Translations under genes and position numbers: made by a program
Notes under the pieces: generated by a model
What the model was told of the DNA's origin: nothing
Database searches by the model: none
The model's input: the letters and a program-made list of their open reading frames with translations, nothing else
Assembly (NCBI GenBank): GCA_016584305.1
Contig: JACEEZ010006407.1
Location: forward strand, 22,501-86,500
Source: Chionoecetes opilio
Lineage: Eukaryota; Arthropoda; Malacostraca; Decapoda; Majidae
Reading direction: 5' to 3'
DNA length: 64,000 nucleotides
In this document: positions 22,489 to 32,204 of the stretch, one piece after another
Numbering within the stretch: the first letter of the stretch is position 1
How the letters are laid out: each line of letters begins with the position of its first letter

Positions 22489-22730
22489 TGTGTGTGTGTT
22501 GTGTGTGGTACAGCGCCCTGGCAGTGACCTCCAGGGGTGGGATGGTAGGCCCTGGGGTTAAATTGGGGGTGTGACCTACCGTTTTTTTCAGCTTTAAGAT
22601 CACTTTTTCCCCCAAAAAAAATCTGAAAAAGCACCAAGCCCCTTCCACCCCGCAGTGAATGGGTACTGGGGGTTAGCCCAGGGTTTTGAACCCCCCTCCC
22701 GGGGGTGGCTTCGGGGCCAACACTAAAACC
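22440..22730 (-). mobile_element. Two SINE remnants, one antisense with poly(T)
   Basis: A run of about 29 T and a GT tract are followed by GGCAGTGACCTCCAGGGGTG, the antisense 3' part of the SINE family at 27779-28114 (also at 27095-27215). Next to it, 22650-22730 resembles the end of the other SINE body (GCAGTGAATGGGTACTGGG), in reverse orientation. Both have homopolymer changes. Confidence 0.6.
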
Positions 22731-22744
22731 CCGGTTTTCCCCCT

Positions 22745-22995
22745 TTCCGTTGTACGGCCCCATCAACAACAAAGACGTCACAATGACGCCCCCAAAAAGT
22801 CTACCCCCCACCGCCGTACCGCTTGTAAAGGCCGCCGTACAAAGTTAAATTCAATCAATCTCTCCCCCCTCGCGGGTGTCCGTCGAGGGAGTTGCCCCCC
22901 TGTGCCCAGTTACCACAAAATACCACTCACGGTGATGATTGGTGACGTCATTGTTGAGCGGTTTGTTGTAAAACGGGGCCCTACAAGCGGGGGGA
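22745..22995. mobile_element. Degraded copy of the TAA-flanked MITE at 58 kb
   Basis: The order of phrases (CAACAACAAAGACGTCA, GCCGCCGTACAAAGTTAAAT, TGTGCCCAGTTACCAC, GGTGACGTCATTGTTG) is the same as in 57983-58250. Its copies of C and G runs are altered, and the terminal inverted repeats are damaged. Confidence 0.75.
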
Positions 22996-23279
22996 TGGGA
23001 CCGGCCTTTCTAGAGAAGAGGAGGGAGGAAAAGGGGGCTTTGAAATTGAGTCGAGTTGGGTCACCCCGCGGGCTGTTTTGGGGCTGAGTGGTGACTTACA
23101 ATATCTTGTCAGCTGATGGTTGTGTGCAGGGTTTATAAAGGGAAAACACAAAATCACAAGCCCCTCTCTTCTCTCCTGTCTCCTCCCGACCTCCAGAAAA
23201 CCCAAATACCACCAAAAGCTGGTTAAAACATTATAAAAGGAGTATTTTGTGGTAATTAAGAAAAGGCGGGGGGGTTTTG

Positions 23280-23860
23280 GTAAAATGCTCTTATTTTGAG
23301 GTGTTACCTATCTTATTTTTCAACGCCAGTATTTGGCATTGTCGGTACCTGTGCAGCAGGACAAAGATCCGGATCTTCAAGTCGCTTGTGATCCCTGTCT
23401 TACTCTATGGTTGTGAGACATGGACACTAAATAGCGACATGAAGAGGCGAATCGATGCCTTTGGTAATAAGTGTCTTCGCAGAATCATGGGGTATCGCTG
23501 GGATGATTACGTGTCAAATCAGCGATTGCACCGTGAGACTGAATCGAGGCCTATATTACCTGCATAGTCCGTCAGCGCCAACTTCGGCTATATGGGCATG
23601 TGGCACGCTACCCTGAAACCGATCCTTCCCATCGGGTTGTATCTGCAAGAGACAATCCAGCGTGGAGGAGGCCAAGGGTGTGCCCACAAGGCTCGTGGCT
23701 GGGGCAAGTTTATGTTTCTTGTCAAGAGCTGCTTGGTATGGGAAGGGAGCCTGCATGGGAACTCGTGCGTGGTGACCCCCGGGAGTGGCGTCGTAGGGTG
23801 GGCGAGGCGACGCGCCCCCCCGGCGTGTGCCCCCAATGATGGATTGATTGATTGGGAGGT
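23280..23860 (+). mobile_element. LINE 3' fragment (RT thumb and C-terminus)
   Basis: The frame from 23277 contains VIPVLLYGCETWTL and LRRIMGYRWDDYVSNQRL, typical of the thumb region of a non-LTR RT. After one frameshift near 23550 the frame from 23600 continues with ARYPETDPSHRVVSA, DNPAWRRPR and EWRRRVGEATRPPG, the usual C-terminus of this group. It ends with a GATTGATTGATTG simple repeat at 23841-23858, a common LINE 3' tail. This family differs from the copies at 10-17 kb. Confidence 0.75.
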
Positions 23861-24588
23861 TACTGTTGTACTGTGTTACATGTACCACACTGTGGCGAGG
23901 GAGGCCTCCTCGCCGCACCAACGTACACACACACACACATGCTGAACCGCCGGTAATGTGTTATAATTCACCCTTGCATTGGTTGAGAAAAGATACATAT
24001 TTCCCTCCCCTCAAGGCACTAGTTATCATAACACAGCCACACAAGGTGGATAGGATAACATTATCAGAGACTGCACACGTCACCTAACCCTTTGAGGCCC
24101 AGAGCGTTATTTCCATTGTAATTTGGGTACCATTAGACGATTTTAATGATCATCAGCAATATTTTATAGATATGACCTGTTTAGTATCCTTGTCCACTAG
24201 CTAATTTGGTGTAACGGGGGGGGGGGGGGGGCTCTTCTTGATTCTTACTATTCCTTCTTCTTATCTTCTCTCTGCTCTTTGCTCTTTCTTGCTGTTGAGG
24301 TATTCTGAGGGGATTCCTGAAGGGGCAGTCTTGGTCACGGGGGAACTCACTCAGTGCCCTGCCTGGACAGAGATGGCATAGTGGCCGTAAGATGGAGCCA
24401 GGTGATGCTTCCATGGGGGAACCTTCGGCCCGACAGATGTTTCACCTTGACCTGGCCTCATTTTACCTTTTTAAATCCCGTCAGTATGTCCTTCCAACAC
24501 AGCTAGGACTCAGGCTGGTCATTCATAATTTGGAAATAAATAATTTCCTTTTTCCATTCCCCGACGAGGATTAGAACCGTTGCCAATA

Positions 24589-25127
24589 CACTAAAACCCT
24601 TATAACTCGGCACGATAGGGGCTCTGGCCCTTGCCGAGTTATTCAATATGCCGAATTATGCAAATGCCCTCCTCTGATATGGGTAAAAAAGAAAATAAAT
24701 AAAAAGAAGTTAATAACTTTATCCATAAATAGCACTCATATATCCACTTAAAATCTTTCTGCACTGTCGAGTGGCCTAAGAACACCCACATGCCCTGCCC
24801 ATTAACTCTACCTTCGACTGCAAGTGCATCGGAGGACACAGGGGGCGACATGAGCCTCTAATCACAGGCATCACTATAACAATCCTTCCTGCGCCACCAC
24901 GGGCGAGGGCTAACCATCACAGCCCTCAAATGAGCCTCCAGGGCCTACCACCTGAGCCCTGTAGGTTACTGCCTACAGGTGCTATAAGCATAGATGTAAA
25001 AAAAAAAAAAAAAAAAATTTTTACTCGGCAACATGCCAAGATACATAATTTTTTGCCGACTGTCTTTGCCTTGCCGAGTTATATCAAATTCCGAGTTATA
25101 CAATGCCGAGTTATAAGGGTTTTAGTG
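24589..25127. mobile_element. TA-flanked MITE with a SINE inside
   Basis: Long terminal inverted repeats begin CACTAAAACCCTTATAACTC at the left and mirror it at the right (GAGTTATAAGGGTTTTAGTG), with TA on both sides (24587-24588 and 25128-25129). This fits the Tc1/mariner-pogo group. Additional CCGAGTTAT motifs lie inside both ends. A SINE (24745-25018) is nested within. No transposase is present. Confidence 0.85.
24745..25018 (+). mobile_element. SINE body with poly(A) tail
   Basis: It matches 27845-28114 closely (TCGAGTGGCCTAAGAACACC, CATCGGAGGACACAGGGGG, CTGCGCCACCACGGGCGAGG) and ends in about 19 A. The tRNA-like head is missing, so this copy is 5'-truncated. Confidence 0.85.
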
Positions 25128-25488
25128 TACACCAGATTAACACCAAACACGGGTGCCTTAACCACTAGGCCAAGAGGTATAAACCACTTGGCTCAGTGGC
25201 TCTTAAGTGCATTTATGTTCATTACATTGGTATATTTAGCTACTTTTCGTAATATTATGTCCAACAACAGACAATTTTATACAGCAAAGGAAAGATCTGG
25301 GCATGAAGGGGTTAACAATGGTCATGTGTTATTCCCCTGAAAATGACTGTCAGACCCTCGCAGTAACGGTATCTGTCTCCTTTATGCAGAAATGTGACGT
25401 AAGATTGACAGCAAGTAACAGTGACGGCAGATTGTTAAGAGTTTAGTTATCAAGAGTTAAGTATTAGTAGTAGTAAGAGTTTAGTTAT

Positions 25489-25967
25489 ACTGCCTACCAC
25501 CACTACCACAACCACAACCACTGCCTACCACCTACCACCACTGCCCACCACCACCACCACAACCACTGCCTACCACAACCACTGCCTACCACCACCACCA
25601 CCACCACCACTACCACTACCACCACCACCACCACAACCACTGCCTACCACAACCACTGCCTACCACCACCACCACCACCACCACTACCACTACCACCACC
25701 ACCACCACAACCACTGCCTACCACAACCACTGCCTAAACCCCCACCACTACCACTACCACCACCACCACCACAACCACTGCCTACCACAACCACTGCCTA
25801 CCACCACCCACCACACCACCACTACCACCACCACCACCACTACCACTACCACCACCACCACCACAACCACTGCCTCTACCACCACCACCACCACCACCAC
25901 AACCACTGCCCACCACCATCACACACAACCACTGCCTACCACAACCACTGCCTACCACCACCACCAC

Positions 25968-25999
<32 letters not shown>

Positions 26000-26620
26000 T
26001 ACCACACCACCACCACAACCACTGCCTACCACAACCACCACCACCACAACCACTGCCTACCACCACTACCACAAACCACTGCCTACCACTACCACTGCCT
26101 ACCACAACCACTGCCTACCACAACCACTGCCTACCACCACCACCACACCACCCAACCACTGCCTACCACAACCACAACCACCACCACCACTGCCCACCAC
26201 AACCACTGCCTACCACAACCACTGCCTACCACAACCACTGCCCACCACCACCACCACCACAACCACTGCCTACCACCACCACCACCACAACCACTGCACA
26301 CCACCACCACCACCACAACCACTGCCTACCACCACCACCACCACTGCCCACAACCACCACCACCACAACCACTGCCCACCACCACCACCACCACACCACT
26401 GCCTACCACCACCACCACTACGACCTACCACCACCTACCACCAACACTACCACTACCACCTACCACCACCACCTACCACCACTGCCTACTACTACCACCA
26501 CCAAAACCACCACCACCACTGCCTACCACCACCACCTACCACCACTGCTACTACCACCATCACTGCCTACCACTACCACCACCACACACACACAACAAGA
26601 GAGAGAGATCTTACCCGGTG
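25489..26620. repeat. CCA-based minisatellite
   Basis: About 1.1 kb of CAACCACTGCCTACCA alternating with variable (CCA)n runs; the plus strand is nearly free of G. On the minus strand it gives Gly/Val/Trp-rich frames that are not genes. It ends in CACACA and GAGAGA near 26590-26605. Confidence 0.95.
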
Positions 26621-27094
26621 ACACTGAAGGCAGACTGAGGCCCAGCAAGACACACTCGAGGATCGCGGTTCCCATCACACTTGAACAAGTCACCGAGGCT
26701 TCACAGCGCCGGGGGTAATAGCGCCTCTCTGTAAGGGCAGCATAAGGGTGGTATTGGGTGAAGTGAGGCCGTGATGACTGATATATTATGCTATTAACCC
26801 CTTCACGCCCAGATCTTTCCTTGGCTATATAAAAATCACCTGTTCTTAGCCATAAAATTACGAAAAGTCACTGAATATACCAAATTAGTTAGTGGATAAG
26901 GATATTAAACAGGTCGTATCTATAAAATATTGCTTATATTCACAAAAAATTGTCTAATGGTACCCAAGCTACAGTACCCTCCAGAGTTTCACGCTATGCG
27001 AGTTTCGCGATCCTCGAGTTTTGCGCTGAGTCCTAAATTCTTACCATCCTGACTTTTGTGCATTATTTCCCCGAGTTTTGCGCTGCTTCGTACA

Positions 27095-27215
27095 AGTTTT
27101 TTTTTTGTTGTTGCCTATAGCGCCGTTTGGCAGTGACCTCCAGGGGTGGGATGGCAGGCCCTGTACTCGAGGGCTGTAATGGTTGGCCCTCGCCCGTGGT
27201 GGCGCAGGCAGGATT
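27095..27215 (-). mobile_element. Antisense SINE 3' fragment
   Basis: A poly(T) stretch is followed by GGCAGTGACCTCCAGGGGTG and GGCCCTCGCCCGTGGTGGCG, the reverse complement of the 3' part of the SINE at 27779-28114. Confidence 0.75.
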
Positions 27216-27229
27216 TTTATAATAATTAA

Positions 27230-27350
27230 TGGGCTGCATTAGTAGAAGCGAAATTGGATTAGCTTTCCATTGATATATTTAGTTTTCTGATAAATGAATT
27301 AGCACCATGCATAAATTAGCGTTAACTAAATTAATATCATCATCAATCGG
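27230..27350. repeat. AT-rich dispersed repeat (short copy)
   Basis: It shares AGCTTTCCATTGATATATTT, GATAAATGAATTAGC and CATGCATAAATTAGCGTTAA with 58480-58570 and, in part, with 17720-17745. Confidence 0.75.
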
Positions 27351-27778
27351 GGTATAAGCAAGCGCGCCACCCTCAGTACTCACTGATTGTGTAAGGGACT
27401 GGGCGAGGCTCTCTTCGACGGCCTCCACCCCCACACACCACAGTCACCATTCCTCTCACGCACACAGTAGTAGCTACAGCTCATTATTATTACTACGTTT
27501 GCAGTGCTTAAGCTGTGTATTAAACTGCAGTGCGAATTGACTAGTCTTTAAGAATTGTAGACATGGGTAGAGTGATTGAATATACTTTTCAAGCTCACAA
27601 GGTAGTGGTATATATCACTGGCGTAATAAGCCTGGAGGATCGCCACCAAGCAGTCGTGATGTCCTTCCATTTGTGCCGCGGTATGTTATATGGATCTATA
27701 TTCCCTATTTCCTTACATCTTTCAATGTAACGAGGAATAGATCCAGAGTCCAACAACTGGAGGACATAGTCTTGGGGA

Positions 27779-28114
27779 GGCGGTAGCGGAGTGGTTAGCG
27801 TCTCCGACTGGCGTTCTCGGTGACCCGAGTTCGATCCCCGAAGAAAACTAAAACCTTTCTGCACCATCGAGTGGCCTAAGAACACCCACATGCTCTGCCC
27901 ATCAACTCTACCTTCGACTGTGAGTGCATCGGAGGACACAGGGGGGCGGCATGAGCCTCACAGGCGTCACTATAAGAATCCTGCCTGCGCCACCACGGGC
28001 GAGGACCAACCATCAGAGCCCTCAAGTGGACCTCCAGAGCCTACCATCTGAGCCCTGGGTCACCACTGCCTACAGGCACTATAGGCACAAATGTTATAAA
28101 AAAAAAAAAAAAAA
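27779..28114 (+). mobile_element. Complete tRNA-derived SINE with poly(A) tail
   Basis: The head reads GCGGTAGCGGAGTGGTTAGC (A box) and then CGAGTTCGATCCCCG (B box) at normal spacing, as expected for a pol III promoter derived from a tRNA. The body is about 250 bp and is followed by about 16 A. Truncated copies are at 24745-25018, 27095-27215 and 22470-22560. It probably depends on a LINE for mobilisation, but its 3' part resembles none of the LINE tails here. Confidence 0.85.
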
Positions 28115-28224
28115 GTCTGACAGATGAACACCATCAATCACTTTTCCAGCCTTCAAAAAAAGAGATTAGTAAGCGTGAGTGTACAGCGTTTACAGGGGAG
28201 GTAATGGCCTTTGTTTACATCACC

Positions 28225-28735
28225 GCACGGCCACTGTCACCTGTCGGCCAGCCGCCAGCCATGTGCTCGGCGCGGACCACTCGGCCACCGCTTCTCCCAG
28301 CGCTGATCCAAAAGTGTCTTTCTGTTGGTCTGTTTCCATTTTCTTTGGAGTATCGTATAACTTTTAGCTTGTATGTGATAGTATTAGTAAATCGTTTTGA
28401 TGAATTTGCCATGGGTGATAATTTCCAGGACTGAAAAGAGCTTAAGATACGTGTGACACCCTAGTGGTAAATGATACATCAACACTAGCAGACGATAGAT
28501 GGCGCTGTTGGCGGCAATCTGCCGCCAAAAGAGAGAATGTAAGCGTGAGTACAGATTACGTAGTTGATTTGAATGTCTTATGGTATTTGAAATACTTGTA
28601 ACAGGTAAGTACTGAGGTACTGAGTACCGAGGAAGTACTACAACACTCGTCTTGGAAGACCATTAGTATTTTTCAGGGTATTTTTTGGGGGAAAACGTGA
28701 GTCTTATAAGCCATAAAATATGGTACTACGCCTCG
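28225..28735. mobile_element. Second copy of the TTATAAGAC-ended element
   Basis: Reverse-complement phrases of 4375-4957 appear in order: the right terminus GAGTCTTATAAGCC, CTTGGAAGAC, TGGCGGCAATCTGCC and AATTTCCAGGACTGAAAA. The left boundary is uncertain. Confidence 0.6.
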
Positions 28736-28891
28736 CACCGGACTAAATAAGCATTTTTACAGGGTTTTCAATACCCGAGTTTCGCGATCATCGAGTTTAG
28801 CGCTATGCCTTGGGAATAAAGCAAGCGCGAAACTCGGGAGGGTAGTGTACAATGGAAATTACGTTCTGAGCCTCAAGGAGTTAATGAAAAC

Positions 28892-29987
28892 CAGGGCTTG
28901 AAAACAAAAATATTTTTCAAACGGTTCATTCCTAACAGAAACAGTATTATTAACGTTTTGTTTTTTGTTCCTCCTCCAAACATAACGTTCCTGAACCGGT
29001 TAGAAGGAAATGAAAACTGGTTAGAATGTTATTCTCAAACCATGTATTGAATATGCTATCAGACTATTAGCCCTAATAAATAATAATGCCTATACATGAC
29101 TACATTCTTATAGATGGTCATAAAGCCATACATTTCATGGTGCACAGTATCCAACAAAATCAAACCCTTAGATGTCGTAAGAACTATATTATTATACGAC
29201 TTAAATAAGGCAACACATTTACATATACAATACAGGAAGCGTAGTGTAGGAGTATGCAATCTCAGCTGCCGTAGAGACATGAATCACTAATTATTTATCA
29301 ATATTATATATGGCAATAAATATATTAATTTGTAATATCACCAACCCACTAATTAAATAAACCTAATCAATGAAATCAATGACTACATGTGGTACTCCAA
29401 GGACTCGAACCTAGGACACTCACACCAAAATTTGGCGCACCAAGCATTAGGCTATGAACACAGTTAAAAGTTTAAGCACATACTCACAATATATTATCCA
29501 TTGTTTTATACTGGATATTAATCTAAGCATATTCTTAAACCCAACTGCAGTATATTAGCTCAACGATTGCATGATTGGAAGGTGTAATAAAATAAGGGAA
29601 CGTGATGCTTATCACGAAGACAAAAATTCATAATTATATAAGGTAAAAAATAGTTATTCTTCACAAATTAAATGAAAAGTGGTGCATATGATACTATTTG
29701 AAACAAAACCACAGCGACAATTGCCAAGTGAACAAATACAGTAGACTTAACTGATGTATGTATGTAATACAGATGCATTTCCTTCAATCATTTGGCTACT
29801 GGAAGTGACAATGGATTAGTGACCAAATATGACATGGAACAAAAAAATAATGTTATTAACCGGTTACAGGGATCTTAAAATAGCGTTTTTGCTCCGGAAC
29901 AGTAAATATGATGACGCTTTTGTTTCCAGCATAATTTTGTTTGTTTCGGTTTTAGTTTTTGTTCCCTTAAACCGTTTCCAAACCCTG
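28892..29987. mobile_element. hAT-like element with 8-bp target duplication
   Basis: The ends are CAGGGCTTGAAAAC and TTTCCAAACCCTG, imperfect inverted repeats. The flanking 8 bp ATGAAAAC are identical at 28884-28891 and 29988-29995. Sub-terminal AACCGGTT motifs (near 28995 and 29860) are typical of such elements. Of about 1.1 kb, none encodes a transposase. The right portion also occurs in block A at 1010-1302, so the insertion predates the block duplication. Confidence 0.85.
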
Positions 29988-30058
29988 ATGAAAACAATAT
30001 AATAAGTGTTGACAGGAATGAGTGAAGCAGAACAGCATTGTTAAGGAAAGGCTGTTAG

Positions 30059-30059
<1 letters not shown>

Positions 30060-30116
<57 letters not shown>

Positions 30117-30126
30117 GTGTGTGTGA
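30060..30126. repeat. (GT)n microsatellite (block B)
   Basis: Paralogous to 1370-1443 but shorter and with a GCGTGT interruption. Confidence 0.95.
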
Positions 30127-30160
30127 TGGTAGGGTATACTTTTTCCCACCCGGGGACAAG

Positions 30161-30372
30161 CACAGTGGCGTGGCTGGGTATCTATCCATGGTGGGCACAG
30201 CTGTGTAGGGGGGGGGGGGGCACTAGGCAAGCAGAGTTCAGGGGTATTCTGATGCCACACAGAAGGGTATTGGGGCATATCGTCAGTCACAGGTCCAAGC
30301 AGATTACGGCAGCCATGGCCAGTGGGGGGACACCTGGGGGCTCCGGATTATCATGGCCATAGCCACGCTACT
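30161..30372. mobile_element. CAGTGGCGTGGC MITE (block B copy)
   Basis: Essentially identical to 1473-1681 except in the G run. Its presence at the same place in both blocks shows that the insertion predates the duplication. Confidence 0.75.
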
Positions 30373-30499
30373 GGCTATAGCCGATCAGACGTTATATAAG
30401 GTAGAAAGATAACGAGGCAACAGCCATTACTTTGCAGGGAGGACTAAACAATCTCAAATCACACGTAAGCTCGTGTGTTTGTGTGTCTGTGTGTGTGTA

Positions 30500-30780
30500 T
30501 TTATCTAGTTTTATTTTACAGGGCCTGAGCAACGCTCGTATGGCCCCGTCTCAATATCAACATTTTTATCATTCATCCTTAGTGCTTAGTTTTGGCCAAA
30601 GCCACCACCCCGGGGAGCAGGTCACAAACCCCGGCTAACACCCAGTATCCATTCACTGCTGGGTAGACAGGGGCTTGGGTTTTAAGGAAACAGCCGATCT
30701 GTTTCCGCTCCGCCCGGGGATCGAACCTGGGACTTCTCAGTTGTGAACTGAGCGTGCTTCCCCTACACTACGGAGTTCCC
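30500..30780 (-). mobile_element. tRNA-Val-derived SINE, complete head
   Basis: On the minus strand 30780-30703 folds like a tRNA. GTAGTGTAGGGG is A-box-like, the anticodon arm is CTCAG-TTCACAA-CTGAG (anticodon CAC, valine) and GGTTCGATCCCC is a B box. It is followed by a body with AGTGAATGGATACTGGGTG and GGGGCCATACGAGCG. The body recurs without a head at 2760-2945 and 30800-30985. Because the tRNA part continues into a SINE body and the acceptor stem does not pair, it is not scored as a tRNA gene. Confidence 0.82.
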
Positions 30781-30799
30781 ATACGGAGTACGGAGTGTG

Positions 30800-30985
30800 T
30801 GTGTGTGTGTGTATTAATTTAATTTAGTTGTGTTTTACAGGGCCTGAGCTACATTTGTATGGCCCCCTTTTCCATATCTACATTTAATCATTCATCCTTA
30901 GTGCTTAGTGTTGGGGGAAGCCACCACCCCGGGAGGCAGGTCACAAACCCCCGCCTAACACCCGGTACCCATTCACTGCTGGGTG
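30800..30985 (-). mobile_element. SINE body without head (block B)
   Basis: It corresponds to 2750-2945 in block A and lies immediately right of the complete copy, giving two related SINEs in tandem. Confidence 0.7.
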
Positions 30986-31078
30986 TGTGTGTGTGTGTCT
31001 GTATCTTCCATCAGATATTTGAAGTGTGACATCAACCCTGAAGATACACACAAACAAAGGTTTTACCCAGCACACACA

Positions 31079-31084
31079 TTTATT
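31079..31084 (-). promoter_or_regulatory. Candidate poly(A) signal of zinc-finger copy B
   Basis: AATAAA on the minus strand, about 190 nt beyond the stop codon and conserved with copy A. Confidence 0.55.
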
Positions 31085-31271
31085 GAAAGTCACACCTGCA
31101 TTGCCAACCCAACAACTCCTGGGGCCATTACTCCCTCACAGAACACAAGGGCACGGCTGCCACCACACATGTAACACACTACCCACCACCACCACCACCA
31201 CCCATTGCCACACAGGACACACTCCTACACAGGCACGGGTACAACCACACTTGTCCACACAACACACCACC

Positions 31272-32204
31272 TCAAAAGTGGATCTTCACGTGCTTGGCAA
31301 TTTCACTCTTTGTCTTGAAACACTTGCTACAAATATCACACTTGAACTCCCTCAAGCCAGTGTGTCTAAAGGTGTGTTGGTTGCGTTCAGAACTGGTATA
31401 AAACCTTTTCCCACACTCCAAACATTCGTAATTCTTCACACCACTGTGTATCAGGGTGTGTGTGGTTAGGTAACTCTTTCTAGCAAATCTTTTCCCACAC
31501 TCCAAACATTCATAATTATAATTCTTAACATCACTGTGTGTCAATGTGTGTGTGGTGAGGTGACCCTTTGTAGTAAATCTTTTCCCACACTTCAAACATT
31601 CATAATTCTTAATACCACTGTGTATCAGGGTGTGTGCGGTGAGGCTACTATTTGTAGTAAATTTTTTGCCACACTCCAAACATTCATAATTATAATTCTT
31701 AACACCACTGTGTATCCGGGTGTGTTTGTTGAGGCTACTATTTGCAGTAAATTTTTTCCCACATGCCAAACATTCATAATCCTTAACACCACTGTGTGTC
31801 CGGGTGTGTGTGGTGAGGTCACCCTTTCTAGCAAATCTTTTCCCACACTCCAAACATTCATAATTCTTAACACCACTGTGTATCAGGGTGTGTTGGGCAA
31901 GGCTACCCTTTCTAGCAAATCTTTTCCCACACTCCAAACATTCATAATTCTTAACACCACTGTGCGTTAAGAAATGGTCCTCAAGCAGACACGTGAATTT
32001 GAATGTTTTGTCACACAGTTGGCACTTCTGCTCACTGTCTGCCTTGTGGCCTGAGCTGCCTGCCTCCAGGTGATTCTTGCCATCACCCCTGTGCCTCCCC
32101 ACACCTGAGGCAGACTGATCCTGCTGCTCCCGGCCACTCATGCTGCTGCCCGGCCCCACAGCCTCCACCGCAGCAAGGCTCTCACCAGCACAGGCGACAG
32201 CCAT
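31272..32204 (-). CDS. C2H2 zinc-finger protein, nine fingers (copy B)
   Basis: An intact 310-residue frame, paralogous to 3229-4161, with the same N-terminal 60 residues (two differences), nine C2H2 fingers and HSGVKNY-type linkers. Fingers 1 and 2 are identical to copy A. Fingers 3-9 carry the other differences, many at helix positions -1, 2, 3 and 6 that usually read DNA bases (finger 4 TNYGLNK against ANSSLNK, finger 6 TKSLLTS against TKGHLTT). Finger 7 here has ARKSYLTT, close to finger 3, which hints at exchange between fingers. The conserved 5' leader and 3' UTR mark it as the same gene duplicated with its flanks. No effector domain is visible. Confidence 0.85.
   Translation of the reverse strand: MAVACAGESLAAVEAVGPGSSMSGREQQDQSASGVGRHRGDGKNHLEAGSSGHKADSEQKCQLCDKTFKFTCLLEDHFLTHSGVKNYECLECGKRFARKGSLAQHTLIHSGVKNYECLECGKRFARKGDLTTHTRTHSGVKDYECLACGKKFTANSSLNKHTRIHSGVKNYNYECLECGKKFTTNSSLTAHTLIHSGIKNYECLKCGKRFTTKGHLTTHTLTHSDVKNYNYECLECGKRFARKSYLTTHTLIHSGVKNYECLECGKRFYTSSERNQHTFRHTGLREFKCDICSKCFKTKSEIAKHVKIHF

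Larger units (their letters stand above)
24545..25185 (-). mobile_element. SINE head (tRNA-like), split by a MITE
   Basis: On the minus strand, TGGCCTAGTGGTTAAGG (25173-25157) fits a pol III A box and GGTTCTAATCC (24579-24569) a B box. They are separated by the TA-flanked MITE at 24589-25127. Removing that MITE restores normal A-to-B spacing for a tRNA-like promoter. The body beyond the head is not clearly identified. Confidence 0.6.
24088..25311. mobile_element. TTAA-type MITE, copy 1, with nested insertions
   Basis: The left end reads CCCTTTGAGGCCCAGAG and the right end GATCTGGGCATGAAGGGG, inverted relative to each other. The right side is followed by TTAA; the left has CTAA. A second copy in the opposite orientation is at 26798-28880 with TTAA on both sides. 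This suggests a piggyBac- or Kolobok-like non-autonomous element, later filled by a SINE, a TA-flanked MITE and simple repeats. Confidence 0.6.
26972..28847. mobile_element. TA-flanked non-autonomous element, 1.9 kb
   Basis: The ends CAGTACCCTCCAGAGTTTC and GAAACTCGGGAGGGTAGTG are inverted repeats, with TA at 26970-26971 and 28848-28849. Subterminal GAGTTTCGCGATC and GAGTTT(T/A)GCGCT motifs repeat at both ends. The empty site is seen in the other TTAA MITE copy. It holds nested SINEs and a MITE and no transposase frame. The Tc1/mariner-pogo group is inferred from the TA. Confidence 0.82.
26798..28880. mobile_element. TTAA-type MITE, copy 2, split by a TA-flanked element
   Basis: The ends CCCCTTCACGCCCAGA and TCTGAGCCTCAAGGAG are inverted repeats. 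Exact TTAA lies at 26794-26797 and 28881-28884. The outer element is only about 210 bp; the rest is the insertion at 26972-28847. Copy 1 (24088-25311) supplies the uninterrupted junction (AATTTGGGTACC and CCATTGTAAT). Confidence 0.75.

Noticed and set aside
25782..26322. Gly/Val/Trp-rich frames on the minus strand
   Set aside because: They are generated by the CCA minisatellite and have no start context or motif.
25489..26620. CRISPR-like array of repeats and spacers
   Set aside because: Repeats are simple CCA-derived units without unique spacers, in a eukaryotic context.
27779..27850. Functional tRNA gene
   Set aside because: Both promoter boxes are present, but the sequence runs into a repeated body with poly(A) and the acceptor stem does not close; it is a SINE head.
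30703..30780. Functional tRNA-Val gene
   Set aside because: The anticodon arm is good, but the acceptor stem ends do not pair and a SINE body follows that occurs elsewhere.
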